Part shown: positions 1-7,678 of the stretch, in pieces
Numbering within the stretch: the first letter of the stretch is position 1
How the letters are laid out: every line of letters starts with the position of its first letter
Assembly (NCBI GenBank): GCA_934654625.1
Contig: CAKUGM010000005.1
Coordinates: 1 to 49,948 of the forward strand
DNA from: an uncultured Collinsella sp.
Lineage (GTDB): Bacteria > Actinomycetota > Coriobacteriia > Coriobacteriales > Coriobacteriaceae
Length of the DNA stretch: 49,948 nt
Reading direction: 5' to 3'
Position numbers and translations under genes: made by a program
Notes under the pieces: generated by a model
Told to the model about the DNA's origin: nothing
Seen by the model: the letters and a program-made list of their open reading frames with translations, nothing else
Database searches by the model: none

Positions 1-56
1 ATTAGTCCCTGAGCCTCATCAAGACAAGCTGTGAACGCATGGAGCACGTCCCCGCA

Positions 57-135
57 GCCGAGAGCCGGCATCCCCCTCCCGAGCGATTCCGCAACGAAGC
101 GAGGACCAGCGAGGGAGGGGATGCCGGCTCTCGGC
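57..135. repeat. Long palindromic hairpin
   Basis: The arms at 57-80 and 113-135 are complementary over 23 pairs with one extra C in the left arm. They enclose a 32-nt loop. The arms begin GCCGAGAGCCGGCATCCCC. No T-run follows on either strand, so it is not a textbook terminator, although it sits 10 bp beyond the stop of the minus-strand metal ATPase and may end or stabilise that transcript. It could also be a dispersed palindromic repeat; only one copy is visible here. Confidence 0.6.
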
Positions 136-145
136 GTTGGGGTCC

Positions 146-2095
146 TTAAGCCCCCTTGACGTTCATGGCGCGCATTGCGTTCAGAATCGCTATGATGGCC
201 ACGCCTACGTCACCAAAGACCGCGAGCCACATGTTGGCGATGCCGAGGGCGGCGAGCACAAGGATCAGCAGCTTCACAGCAAGAGCGAACACGATGTTTT
301 GCCAGACGATGCCCATGGTCTTGCGCGCGATGCGCATGGCACGTGCGATGTTTGAGGGCTTGTCGTCCATCAGCACGATATCGGCTGCCTCGATGGCCGC
401 GTCGGATCCCATGGCACCCATGGCGATGCCAACATCGGCGCGCGTGAGGACGGGGGCATCGTTGATACCGTCACCCACGAAGGCGAGCTTGCGCTTGGCA
501 TCTTCGTTCGCCAAGAGTCTCTCGACACGCTCTACCTTATCGGCAGGGAGGAGCTGCGCATGGTATTCGTCCAACCCGAGCTGACGGGATACGGCGGCTG
601 CTACTTCCTCGCGATCGCCTGTAAGCATCACGCAACGACGCACGCCTGCGGCATGTAGACCGCTAATGGTTTGCTCAGCGTCGTCTTTTACGGTGTCGGC
701 GATCACGATGTGGCCAGCGTAGGTGTCGTCGACCAGCACGTGAAGGATGGTTCCCACAACTTCGCAATCGGGTGCCGTGAAGCCCGCAGCGGCAAGCATT
801 TTGGCGTTGCCGACGATGACCTTTTTGCCATCAATGGTGGCGAAGACGCCGTGGCCCGCCTCGTTGCCGGAGTTCGTGACGCGCTTGAGGTCGAGGCTGC
901 CTGCGTGGGCGGCGCAAACGGATTGCGCGATGGGATGGTCGGAGAAGGATTCCGCAAGGGCGGCCATCTCGAGCAGGGAGGACTCGGTGTAACCGTTCTC
1001 GGGATGGGTTGCGACGACAGAGAAGGTGCCGCGCGTGAGCGTACCCGTCTTGTCGAAGACCACGGTGTCGACCTCGGCAAGGGCTTCGAGGTAGTTTGAT
1101 CCCTTGACCAGCACGCCGATCTTGGATGCGCCGCCGATGCCGCCGAAAAAGCTCAGGGGCACGCTGATCACAAGTGCGCAGGGGCAGGAAACGACCAAGA
1201 ACGTGAGACCGCGCAGGATCCAGTCGGACCAGGCCCCCGTGATAAGCCCGCCGCCCAATGCAAGCAGCGCTGCGGCGACGGTGACGGCGGGCGTGTAGAC
1301 GCGGGCGAAGCGCGTGATGAAGTTCTCGGTCTTCGTTTTTTTCTCACTAGCGTTCTCCACGAGCTCAAGGATGCGCGAGACGGTTGACTCGCCAAAGGGC
1401 TTGGTGGTTTTGACCTTGATAAGACCGGTCATGTTGATGCAGCCCGAGATGACCTCGGCCCCCACCTCCGCGTGCCGGGGGACGGACTCGCCGGTGAGTG
1501 CGGCCGTGTCGAGCTGGGTGGCTCCCTCGACGATCGTTCCGTCGATGGGCACGCGCTCACCGGGCTTGATCACGATGACGGTGCCGCAGGCCACTTCGTC
1601 GGGGTCGACCTGTTCGAGCTTGCCCTCGACATCTTCGATGTTGGCGTAATCAGGCGCTATATCCATCATGGCGCTGATGGACTTGCGGCTTTTGCCCACA
1701 GCATAAGCCTGGAAGAGCTCGCCAACCTGGTAGAAAAGCATGACAGCCGCACCTTCGGCCATGTGCGGGTCGGCGGTGGGGAACAGCACCATGGCAAAGG
1801 CTCCAAGTGTGGCCACGGTCATGAGGAAACTCTCGTCAAAGGCTTTGCCGCGTCGGATGTTGTTCCAGGCTTTTTGGAGTACATCGTGACCGGCGATGAG
1901 GAACGGCACAAGAAAGAGTGCGAAGCTCGCGTAGATGTGTCCCGGGTCGCCAAAGGCGGATTCGAGAACGCCCAGTTCGTCTAGTGCGTACACCACGATA
2001 AAAATCACGAGCGCCACAAGAATGCGATTGCGCTTGTGTGCAAGCGTTTCCTTCTTTTTGCGCTTTCTTTTCTTGCTGGAGTTGGCGGCTGCCAT
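146..2095 (-). CDS. Zn/Cd-type P1B ATPase
   Basis: Heavy-metal-exporting P-type ATPase of 649 aa, pumping Zn2+/Cd2+/Pb2+ out across the cytoplasmic membrane. Visible motifs are the membrane CPC (VVSCPCALVIS), the phosphorylation site DKTGTLTRG, the SDHP histidine-proline pair, the hinge GDGINDAPVL, and the last helices with KLLILVL and FGDVGV. The Lys and Asp-Gly in the last two helices are the P1B-2 (Zn/Cd/Pb) signature. There is no N-terminal metal-binding domain: the protein begins with a very Lys/Arg-rich 25-residue tail and enters the membrane by about residue 26. That domain is supplied by the separate HMA gene at 2189-2407. The start is preceded by GGGAGGGA. It is the last gene of the operon with the ArsR regulator, and a third operator-like site lies just upstream. 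A zntA/cadA function is likely; the metal is inferred. Confidence 0.93.
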   Translation of the reverse strand: MAAANSSKKRKRKKKETLAHKRNRILVALVIFIVVYALDELGVLESAFGDPGHIYASFALFLVPFLIAGHDVLQKAWNNIRRGKAFDESFLMTVATLGAFAMVLFPTADPHMAEGAAVMLFYQVGELFQAYAVGKSRKSISAMMDIAPDYANIEDVEGKLEQVDPDEVACGTVIVIKPGERVPIDGTIVEGATQLDTAALTGESVPRHAEVGAEVISGCINMTGLIKVKTTKPFGESTVSRILELVENASEKKTKTENFITRFARVYTPAVTVAAALLALGGGLITGAWSDWILRGLTFLVVSCPCALVISVPLSFFGGIGGASKIGVLVKGSNYLEALAEVDTVVFDKTGTLTRGTFSVVATHPENGYTESSLLEMAALAESFSDHPIAQSVCAAHAGSLDLKRVTNSGNEAGHGVFATIDGKKVIVGNAKMLAAAGFTAPDCEVVGTILHVLVDDTYAGHIVIADTVKDDAEQTISGLHAAGVRRCVMLTGDREEVAAAVSRQLGLDEYHAQLLPADKVERVERLLANEDAKRKLAFVGDGINDAPVLTRADVGIAMGAMGSDAAIEAADIVLMDDKPSNIARAMRIARKTMGIVWQNIVFALAVKLLILVLAALGIANMWLAVFGDVGVAIIAILNAMRAMNVKGA

Positions 2096-2118
2096 GATTC
2101 AAATCCCTCCCATTTGAA

Positions 2119-2139
2119 TGTGTGAACACTCGCGCATAT
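2119..2139. promoter_or_regulatory. Third ArsR-type operator-like site
   Basis: This 21-bp stretch in the leader of the ATPase gene matches the operator at 2853-2873 at 14 of 21 positions, including the TGTTCA half-site on the minus strand. I see no convincing separate promoter around it, so it may be a weaker internal operator or a relic. Confidence 0.4.
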
Positions 2140-2152
2140 AACTTTGCAAATG

Positions 2153-2175
2153 AAGGCCGCATTTGTTGCGGCCTT
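2153..2175 (-). other. Intercistronic hairpin
   Basis: A perfect 8-bp stem, AAGGCCGC with GCGGCCTT around a 7-nt loop, lies between the HMA gene and the ATPase gene. On the minus strand it is followed by TTCATTT, a poor U-tract. It may act as a partial terminator or mRNA-processing site that sets the ratio of metallochaperone to ATPase. Confidence 0.4.
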
Positions 2176-2188
2176 ACCGATGCATGGT

Positions 2189-2407
2189 CTAAAGAATGAT
2201 CTCGCAGTCCGGTTCGGCATCGGCGGTGAATTCGACCACGCGGTCGAGCACCTCGTCAAACTCAGCATCGTTTGCCTCGAGGGTGAGTTTTTGCGTCATG
2301 AAGTTCACGGACACGGATTTGACGCCGTCGAGTTTGGCGAGCTCGTCCTGGAGCTCACGGGCACAGTTGGCGCAATCGATCTCGTCGAGCTTGAAAGACT
2401 TTTTCAT
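2189..2407 (-). CDS. Stand-alone HMA metal-binding domain
   Basis: A 72-aa single-domain protein with the ferredoxin-like heavy-metal-associated fold. The metal site is Cys12 and Cys15 in the motif DCANC. The Asp directly before the first Cys is typical of the N-terminal domains of Zn/Cd ATPases rather than copper chaperones. It ends in an acidic tail. It lies between the ArsR gene and the ATPase gene in one minus-strand operon and most likely delivers metal to the ATPase, whose own HMA domain is absent. AAAGGAA precedes the ATG. The family is clear; the partner assignment is inferred from context. Confidence 0.88.
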   Translation of the reverse strand: MKKSFKLDEIDCANCARELQDELAKLDGVKSVSVNFMTQKLTLEANDAEFDEVLDRVVEFTADAEPDCEIIL

Positions 2408-2470
2408 GATGGGTTCCTTTCCCTATGTTTGCGGCTTGGGTGCGGGCCGCGCCGTTATCGAGCCGGAGCG

Positions 2471-2839
2471 TTATTCGCAGATATGGCTCATGCCCTGGTT
2501 GAGCATGGTGTAGACGTGGTCGTCGGCGAGTGAGTAGAGAATGTTTCGACCGTCGCGGCGGAATTTGACCAAGTGCGAGCTTTTGAGTGTGCGCAGCTGA
2601 TGAGAGACCGCCGACTGGGACGTTTGCGTGGCGTCGGCGATGTCGGCCACGCACAGTTCGCGGCCCATGAGGGCGTAGAGAATCTTGATGCGTGTGGTGT
2701 CGCTGAAGACCTTGAAGAGGTCGGCAAGGTCGTAGAGCAGTTCCTCGTCGGGAAGGTCTTCGGGCGAGCAACTGGTGGGGGCCACAGGTAGATTGAGATC
2801 CTCAAGCTCTTGCGCAATTTCCTGTTTCGGCGTGACCAT
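2471..2839 (-). CDS. ArsR/SmtB-family zinc-type repressor
   Basis: Winged-helix metalloregulator of 122 aa that should release its operator on binding Zn/Cd. The DNA-recognition segment ATQTSQSAVSHQLRTLK is plain, and the alpha3 region reads ELCVADIA. Near the C terminus the residues fit D-x-H-x10-H-x2-E exactly (DDH, then HICE), which is the alpha5 zinc site of CzrA/SmtB. A cysteine near residue 24 (TSCSPEDL) could form an additional alpha3N-type site. It is first in the operon and is autoregulated: two operators lie in its promoter and leader. The ATG follows AAAGGAT. Confidence 0.92.
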   Translation of the reverse strand: MVTPKQEIAQELEDLNLPVAPTSCSPEDLPDEELLYDLADLFKVFSDTTRIKILYALMGRELCVADIADATQTSQSAVSHQLRTLKSSHLVKFRRDGRNILYSLADDHVYTMLNQGMSHICE

Positions 2840-2852
2840 CTTAATATCCTTT

Positions 2853-2873
2853 CATATGAACATGCGCTCATAC
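2853..2873. promoter_or_regulatory. ArsR operator 1
   Basis: An imperfect inverted repeat, TATGAAC-ATGC-GCTCATA, lies in the 5' leader of the ArsR operon just downstream of the predicted transcription start (about 2878). It matches the operator at 2888-2908 at 17 of 21 positions when one is reversed. The form is that of SmtB/CzrA-family operators. Confidence 0.75.
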
Positions 2874-2884
2874 GTATAGCATAA

Positions 2885-2912
2885 ATTGTATGAATGTATG
2901 CTCATATGTCAA
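2885..2912 (-). promoter_or_regulatory. Promoter of the Zn/Cd operon
   Basis: On the minus strand a consensus -35 TTGACA (2907-2912) and -10 TACAAT (2885-2890) are separated by 16 bp. The second ArsR operator fills the spacer, so repressor binding would exclude RNA polymerase. Confidence 0.75.
2888..2908. promoter_or_regulatory. ArsR operator 2
   Basis: The imperfect inverted repeat TATGAAT-GTAT-GCTCATA lies between the -35 and -10 elements of the ArsR promoter. Together with operator 1 it gives two tandem sites whose centres are 35 bp apart. Confidence 0.75.
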
Positions 2913-3012
2913 TGAGATTTTCGGGTCTAATTTGCTCCAATGCCAAAAGTGGCGGTGCGGGATTTTTGCTTACCGCTTCGGGACGCGCCGATACTAGGGT
3001 GGGGCGAGGGGG

Positions 3013-3218
3013 ACCGTGCAATAATTAAAGTATTCAGTGATTCAATTTGGTCGTTCATTTTCTTATTCAGATTCTCACCTAATTAAATTATCAAAAAGAG
3101 AGATGCTAAGCATGACGTTCAGCAGATGTGGAAATACTGCCTCAATCAAATGCGCTTAAAGTACGTCTGGGTTAATGCAGATTGGTCGAGCGACTGAATA
3201 CTTTGATTTTTGCACGGT
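3013..3218. repeat. 206-bp element with 26-bp inverted ends
   Basis: The sequence at 3013-3038 (beginning ACCGTGCAATAATTAAAG) is the reverse complement of 3193-3218 with only 2 mismatches in 26. The 154 bp between them are AT-rich, unlike the neighbouring genes, and encode nothing convincing. No target-site duplication is visible. The structure is that of a small non-autonomous mobile element (MITE-like). The rest of the 2913-3236 gap shows no gene. Confidence 0.65.
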
Positions 3219-3236
3219 GACTGAGCGTCTACCCAG

Positions 3237-4433
3237 CTATTTTGCCTCAATGCCAGTCCCGTAGACTCTGCCTTCGGGCGCGAAACTGTTTTCATTATCG
3301 ATGCATGCCGCTCGCTGGTCGAATGTTTGCATGTCGTCAAGTTCTGGAACGTCGTTGATAGACGGGTCGTTAAGCGTTCCGTGTAGCATAGCGTTTTCGT
3401 ACTCGATTCGATTCCGCTCTTCACGCTCCCGACGAAGCTGTTCTTCGATTTGCCGCTTTTCCTCGAGGTACCGCCTGAGCACAAATTGCCTCAGTTCTTC
3501 CTGTCTAACCTTAAAGTCCTTTGGGAGGCGCGAAGGGCGTATGCCCTCTTTTCGTTGGATAACCTCCATGATTCTGCCAAATGCGGCGGCGTGCATGAAG
3601 GAGTGGCGGCTGACCGTGATGATTCCGTATCCCATGGCCGCGAGTGCGTTTTTACGCTCCTCGTCAATGGCTCGGTTTTCTTCCGTGTCGTGATGGAATC
3701 CGTTGTATTCAATATCGATGCGAGACCGCCTGAGATATGCGTCCATATAAAACTTCGATCGCCGCGCAAGCTCTCTGGCGACGTTGGCGACTTTGATCTC
3801 GTAGTCGGTTTCAATCGCTCTTATCCCAAGGCCGCCTTCGCTTTTGGGCAGCGTGAGCATCATGACGAAGGCTGTTTCCATGGGGGAACGGCAGCCATCC
3901 CGCACGCACTTGATGGCCTTGCGTGCAGCGATGAGGCCATCGCAGGCAGAAAGCGTGTTAAAGAAATGCTTAAGCTTCACGATCGAGGTGAGCGCTGGGC
4001 GCTCGACATAGGAGACCGTTGCGGTGGCTCCAAGCGAATAGGCCCCGCACAATTCGAAATAGTATTCGACGAGCTCGCGAAAGGGCAGATATGTTGCGGC
4101 CTGAAGGGTGCATAACTCGATTCCGACTATGGCGATGTCTCGGTCGAGCTTGATGAAGCGGGAATTTGAAAAGCGCTTGGTCGAGACATGGGTTCGGCAG
4201 CCTGCCAGCTTGCGCATGCCGTTGCGCCCAAAGACCATGGTCTCGATGGGAGCATCTTCGTCCGTCTTCACGTTGTGGGTGGCGAGCCATTCTGTTGCGT
4301 CGTCAACGAGTTTTCTACTTGGGCGCGATTCTAAGATATCGGCATCGCTGCAGGGCTCGATGCCTGTATATGCAATCGAGTGCGCAGCCTGGTAGACTGC
4401 CTTTGCCGTGGTATGTGACAAAACGATTCCCAT
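3237..4433 (-). CDS. Orphan AbiEi/DUF559-like nuclease-fold protein
   Basis: A 398-aa protein of unknown function. The N-terminal part begins with a LSHTTA motif, as seen in AbiEi-like proteins. The middle, about residues 182-290, looks like a PD-(D/E)XK (Vsr/DUF559) endonuclease fold: SPMETAF, then RRSRIDIEYNGFHHD, then IDEERKNALAAMGYGIITVSR. In this reading E of METAF and D/E of DIEY would be the metal ligands. Residues 305-350 are a highly charged coiled coil (RRYLEEKRQIEEQLRREREE). A TGA stop five codons upstream fixes the ATG as the first possible start, yet no good ribosome site is visible. Base use is less GC-rich than its neighbours and the 206-bp inverted-repeat element ends 19 bp beyond its stop, both suggesting horizontal arrival. 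A defence or toxin-antitoxin role is possible, but no partner gene is adjacent. Confidence 0.6.
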   Translation of the reverse strand: MGIVLSHTTAKAVYQAAHSIAYTGIEPCSDADILESRPSRKLVDDATEWLATHNVKTDEDAPIETMVFGRNGMRKLAGCRTHVSTKRFSNSRFIKLDRDIAIVGIELCTLQAATYLPFRELVEYYFELCGAYSLGATATVSYVERPALTSIVKLKHFFNTLSACDGLIAARKAIKCVRDGCRSPMETAFVMMLTLPKSEGGLGIRAIETDYEIKVANVARELARRSKFYMDAYLRRSRIDIEYNGFHHDTEENRAIDEERKNALAAMGYGIITVSRHSFMHAAAFGRIMEVIQRKEGIRPSRLPKDFKVRQEELRQFVLRRYLEEKRQIEEQLRREREERNRIEYENAMLHGTLNDPSINDVPELDDMQTFDQRAACIDNENSFAPEGRVYGTGIEAK

Positions 4434-4570
4434 ATGTCGATGATGTCATAAGCCGCGGCTTTCGCTCGAGAGATATCGGCATTCGGAGGATGGCTTTTGT
4501 TGGCTGAGCGAATCTTGTTGACTCCAAGGCCGCCATTGTTCAGGCAATCTGGGCCTAAGGGGCTGTAAGG

Positions 4571-4608
4571 CCGGGCGCGATGGAGATGCGACAATCCGTC
4601 GCGCCCGG
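4571..4608 (-). terminator. GC-rich hairpin after the exonuclease gene
   Basis: A perfect 10-bp stem, CCGGGCGCGA with TCGCGCCCGG around an 18-nt loop, lies 8 bp beyond the stop of the minus-strand exonuclease gene. On that strand it is followed by CCTTAC rather than a run of T, so termination is plausible but not certain. Confidence 0.5.
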
Positions 4609-4616
4609 ATGTTGGC

Positions 4617-5585
4617 TTACTTGGCGAAGAGGTTTTTCTCATTGAATTCCGCTTGCACCGTGCGAAGCATGAGATCGGTGTCGTCGAGGCCCAGGTGCTG
4701 CTCGGCTTCGCCGGTGGCGAGCGTGCCGCGTCGGCGCGCCCAGTTTTCGAGTGCAGCAGGGGAGCTCTCGCGCGGAAGCGTCTTTACCTCGCCGTCGAGC
4801 CTGCGGCAAATTTCGCGCGAGTCGATGACGATGATCTTGCCATCGCGACGCGCCTCGGCGTAGCCCTCGAGGTGCAGTTTGAACCAAGAATCCTCGAAAG
4901 CGGCGTTGTGCGCCATATAGGGGTACTTTTTCATGAGCTTGAGAATCTGCTTTTGAAGCGCCTTGTTCTCGCGGAAAGGTGTTTTCCCGTCAATGTCCTC
5001 CCAGGTAATATGGTGGATCTCGGCGAGCGGAACGCCAGTCTCGCGGTACATCTCGGGCAGGCCGCAGTAGTGCGCCTCGGCGTCGTGAGGAGTTGCATCG
5101 CTTGTGAGCTCCATAATCTCCCAGCCCACGTTGATGATGTAGCCGCGTTCGGGTGCACGCCCGGTCGTCTCGATGTCGATGCCCAGTACCGTGCCCTGGA
5201 TGGGCTTGCGCGTGAAAGCGACGCCAAGCGCTTCGCGGTCGCCGCGAATCTCGCGCATGACGGCCGCGGCGCTGCGACGCTGCATTTTGCCGATGGCGGC
5301 GCAGGTATCGGCATCGGAGAGGCTGCGGGCGAGCATGGAGGAGGGCCTATTGCGCAGGCGCGTTTCGCCCACGTGGTCGCACAGCTCGCGATTGCTGTCG
5401 GCGAGGCCCATGATCACGTCGTAGCCAAAGGAAGGTTCGGGGTTTGCGTTCCATTCATCTACGAGAGCCTTGAGAGCCTCTTCGCTGCGCAGGCGCTCGG
5501 ACTCAACCATTTCGTAGCCACCGCCGAAGATAAACATGGGGATAAACGGCTGCATTGAATACTCAAGGGCCTGTTGGGTGTTCAT
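4617..5585 (-). CDS. DEDDh-family 3'-5' exonuclease
   Basis: A 322-aa protein whose C-terminal half, from about residue 130, is a DnaQ/RNase T-type exonuclease. Motif I is GIDIETTG (the catalytic D and E), motif II is MAHNAAFEDSW, and motif III is HLGLDDTDLM with the H-x4-D arrangement. The first 125 residues are a separate helical region with no family I recognise. Such proteins trim DNA or RNA 3' ends with two metal ions; the substrate here cannot be read from the sequence. AAAGGA precedes the ATG. The gene is divergent from the metal exporter at 5742 and is monocistronic. Confidence 0.85.
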   Translation of the reverse strand: MNTQQALEYSMQPFIPMFIFGGGYEMVESERLRSEEALKALVDEWNANPEPSFGYDVIMGLADSNRELCDHVGETRLRNRPSSMLARSLSDADTCAAIGKMQRRSAAAVMREIRGDREALGVAFTRKPIQGTVLGIDIETTGRAPERGYIINVGWEIMELTSDATPHDAEAHYCGLPEMYRETGVPLAEIHHITWEDIDGKTPFRENKALQKQILKLMKKYPYMAHNAAFEDSWFKLHLEGYAEARRDGKIIVIDSREICRRLDGEVKTLPRESSPAALENWARRRGTLATGEAEQHLGLDDTDLMLRTVQAEFNEKNLFAK

Positions 5586-5631
5586 GCTCGATCCTTTCTC
5601 TGTGGGGAATTAAAGGTTTGCGGTTCGTGCT

Positions 5632-5649
5632 AGTTTACCAATGCAAACT
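5632..5649. promoter_or_regulatory. Palindrome in divergent promoter region
   Basis: The inverted repeat AGTTT-N8-AAACT sits between the exonuclease gene and the divergent metal exporter gene, about 95 bp ahead of the exporter start. It is a candidate operator, for example of a Mn-responsive regulator. The assignment rests only on symmetry and location. Confidence 0.35.
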
Positions 5650-5741
5650 TTTTTGTTGAACTATCATCTTCAGTACAATAATTCAGTTTGAGACCAAGAT
5701 GCGAAAATCTTGGTAATGCCATCGATGGGAGCATGCTCTGC

Positions 5742-6902
5742 ATGGATTTGATAGCGGATATCGTACTGGACGCCGGCAAGGACACGCTGGCTCTGGTGCC
5801 GTTTTTGTTTGTAACCTACCTGGCGCTCGAGGCGCTGGAGCACGTGGCGGGGAATCGCGTTAACGGCGTGATTCGACGCGCTGGAACGGCTGGTCCAGCC
5901 GTGGGAGCCCTGCTGGGGATCTTTCCGCAGTGCGGTTTTTCCGCTATGGCGGCGACGCTTTACGCGGGGCGTATCGTGACCCTGGGAACGCTCGTGGCGG
6001 TGTTCCTCTCCACATCAGACGAGATGCTGCCCATGCTTATGGCCGAGCATATGCCCTTGAAGAGCATGGCGACCATTTTGATTATCAAGATGCTGGCGGC
6101 GCTTATCACGGGCTTTTTGATTGACATGGCCGTGCGCACCCTGCGTAAGAATGTGCGTGTTCATGCGGCCCTGCGCGAGACCGTACTCGGTGCCGCTTCG
6201 AATCCGGCGCACGTGAACTGCGGCCACGGTGACCACAGCGAGGGAGATATCGTCGATGAGATTTCCGAAGCAGGTGTGAGTGCCGATCACATTCACGAGC
6301 TGTGCGAGCGCGATCATTGCGGCTGCGAAGAGGATGCGGGGCATCACCATCATCATGGTTGCGGGCGCGATGGCGTTCACGGCAGCGAGGGCGGACATGC
6401 CCACGCCCATGGACATGAGCCAGTCCATGCTTGCAAGGACGATCACGCCGTCTCCCATGCCCATGCCTGCGAACACGGTCATGATCACGCCCATGACGGC
6501 GAACACATGCTTTTTTCGATTGCGCGAAGCGCCGTTTCCCATACTGTGCAGGTGAGCGTCTTCATCTTCTTGGTGACGCTTGTGCTGGTGGGCATCTTGG
6601 ATACCGTGGGCGAGTCGGTGCTGGAGCAGGTACTGCGCGGCAACGAGGCACTCGCTGTATTCGCTTCCGCTTTGGTGGGCCTCATTCCCAATTGCTCGGC
6701 AAGCGTGGTCATCACGCAGCTCTATCTCGAGGGCGTGCTGACGCTTGCCCCTATGCTCGCGGGAACGCTCATTTCTGCTGGCGTGGGCTACCTGGTGCTC
6801 TTTCGCACCAATCGTTCCGTGCGCGAGAACCTGGTCATCATCGCCATGCTCTATGTCATCGGTGTCGTATGGGGATTGTTCTTCACGGCTCTGGGGCTCT
6901 AG
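5742..6902 (+). CDS. Putative Mn/heavy-metal exporter with His-rich loop
   Basis: A polytopic membrane protein of 386 aa resembling the 10-TM heavy-metal/arsenic exporter family annotated as putative manganese transporter (ArsP_2/DUF2899). Two pseudo-symmetric halves carry the matching motifs GIFPQCGFSAM and GLIPNCSASVV. Between them, at about residues 155-255, lies a cytoplasmic-type loop extremely rich in His with Cys, Asp and Glu (runs such as HHHHH and HAHAHGH), suited to binding divalent metal. I chose ATG 5742 because GGGAG lies 10 bp upstream; ATG 5733 is too close to that ribosome site, and the upstream in-frame TTG at 5688 would add 18 non-membrane residues. Export of Mn or a similar metal is family knowledge; the specific metal is inferred. 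Confidence 0.8.
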   Translation: MDLIADIVLDAGKDTLALVPFLFVTYLALEALEHVAGNRVNGVIRRAGTAGPAVGALLGIFPQCGFSAMAATLYAGRIVTLGTLVAVFLSTSDEMLPMLMAEHMPLKSMATILIIKMLAALITGFLIDMAVRTLRKNVRVHAALRETVLGAASNPAHVNCGHGDHSEGDIVDEISEAGVSADHIHELCERDHCGCEEDAGHHHHHGCGRDGVHGSEGGHAHAHGHEPVHACKDDHAVSHAHACEHGHDHAHDGEHMLFSIARSAVSHTVQVSVFIFLVTLVLVGILDTVGESVLEQVLRGNEALAVFASALVGLIPNCSASVVITQLYLEGVLTLAPMLAGTLISAGVGYLVLFRTNRSVRENLVIIAMLYVIGVVWGLFFTALGL

Positions 6903-6919
6903 GGCGTCACTTGTGGGGA

Positions 6920-7579
6920 CTACTTGCGCAGAAGCTCGGCGAGATTGCGGCGAAAGCGCGTCCGGTCTGAACCCCTAAACGGCTCTGGTCCGCGCGTGCG
7001 TCCTCCCGCGCGCCGCACCTTCTTCTCTTCGTGACGAATGAAGAGCTGCATATCGATGGTTGCCTTGTCGTACACGCGGCCTCTCACGCCGATGGCGGCC
7101 GCCCCGCGGCCCAGAACCATGCTTGCAAGACCGATATCTTGCGTCACGACGATGTCGTTTGGCTGGAGACATTCGATGATGGCGAAGTCGGCGCTGTCCG
7201 CCCCAATCGAAACGTCGAGCACGTCGACCCAAAAACCGTCATGATCGGCATCGCGTCCCTGTGCCTTTTCCGGCGTGCGCGGATCGCTGTGGCGGATGTG
7301 GCGCTCGAGGTTTTGTGTCGTGTTGCCCACGATGACAACGGGCGTGTGAGCGTCGCGGGCACAGGCGAGTGCCTCGCGCGTGACAGGACAGGCATCGGCA
7401 TCGATAAAGAGGGCACGTCCGCGCGCGGGTTCCGCGTCTTCATCCTCAAGATCGTCCGTTTCATCCAGTTCGAGATCTTCGGGGAGGTGCTTGCTGCCGC
7501 TGGCGGGCTCCCTCTCATCGCTTGGGATGCCAAAGGAGTCATCAAAAGAGTTTTCTTGAGGGGCGTTTTCTTGGTCCAT
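6920..7579 (-). CDS. YaiI/YqxD (DUF188) family protein
   Basis: A 219-aa member of the YaiI/YqxD family, distantly PIN-like. The hallmark FIDADACPV near residue 58 is followed by VVIVGNTTQ and DIVVTQDIGLA. The last 35 residues are strongly basic, as usual for the family. The first 55 residues are an acidic extension not normally present. Start ATG 7579 follows GGAGAGAG; the upstream ATG at 7609 overlaps the predicted -10 element and has no ribosome site. The family's biochemical role is unknown to me. The gene shares a mirrored divergent promoter with the nitroreductase gene. Confidence 0.85.
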   Translation of the reverse strand: MDQENAPQENSFDDSFGIPSDEREPASGSKHLPEDLELDETDDLEDEDAEPARGRALFIDADACPVTREALACARDAHTPVVIVGNTTQNLERHIRHSDPRTPEKAQGRDADHDGFWVDVLDVSIGADSADFAIIECLQPNDIVVTQDIGLASMVLGRGAAAIGVRGRVYDKATIDMQLFIRHEEKKVRRAGGRTRGPEPFRGSDRTRFRRNLAELLRK

Positions 7580-7605
7580 GCTCTCTCCGTTCCTATCGTG
7601 CGCTC

Positions 7606-7649
7606 TCATTGTACGCCGTCATGAAGACACGCCTATGGCGGTACAATGA
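7606..7649. promoter_or_regulatory. Mirror-image divergent promoter
   Basis: A 9-bp perfect inverted repeat, TCATTGTAC at 7606-7614 and GTACAATGA at 7641-7649, places a TACAAT -10 element outward-facing on each strand. One drives the YaiI gene (minus) and the other the nitroreductase gene (plus). The -35 regions are weak. The symmetric layout allows shared control of both genes. Confidence 0.5.
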
Positions 7650-7678
7650 CCCGAGTTTGCAATCGAGAGGGGACTTCC

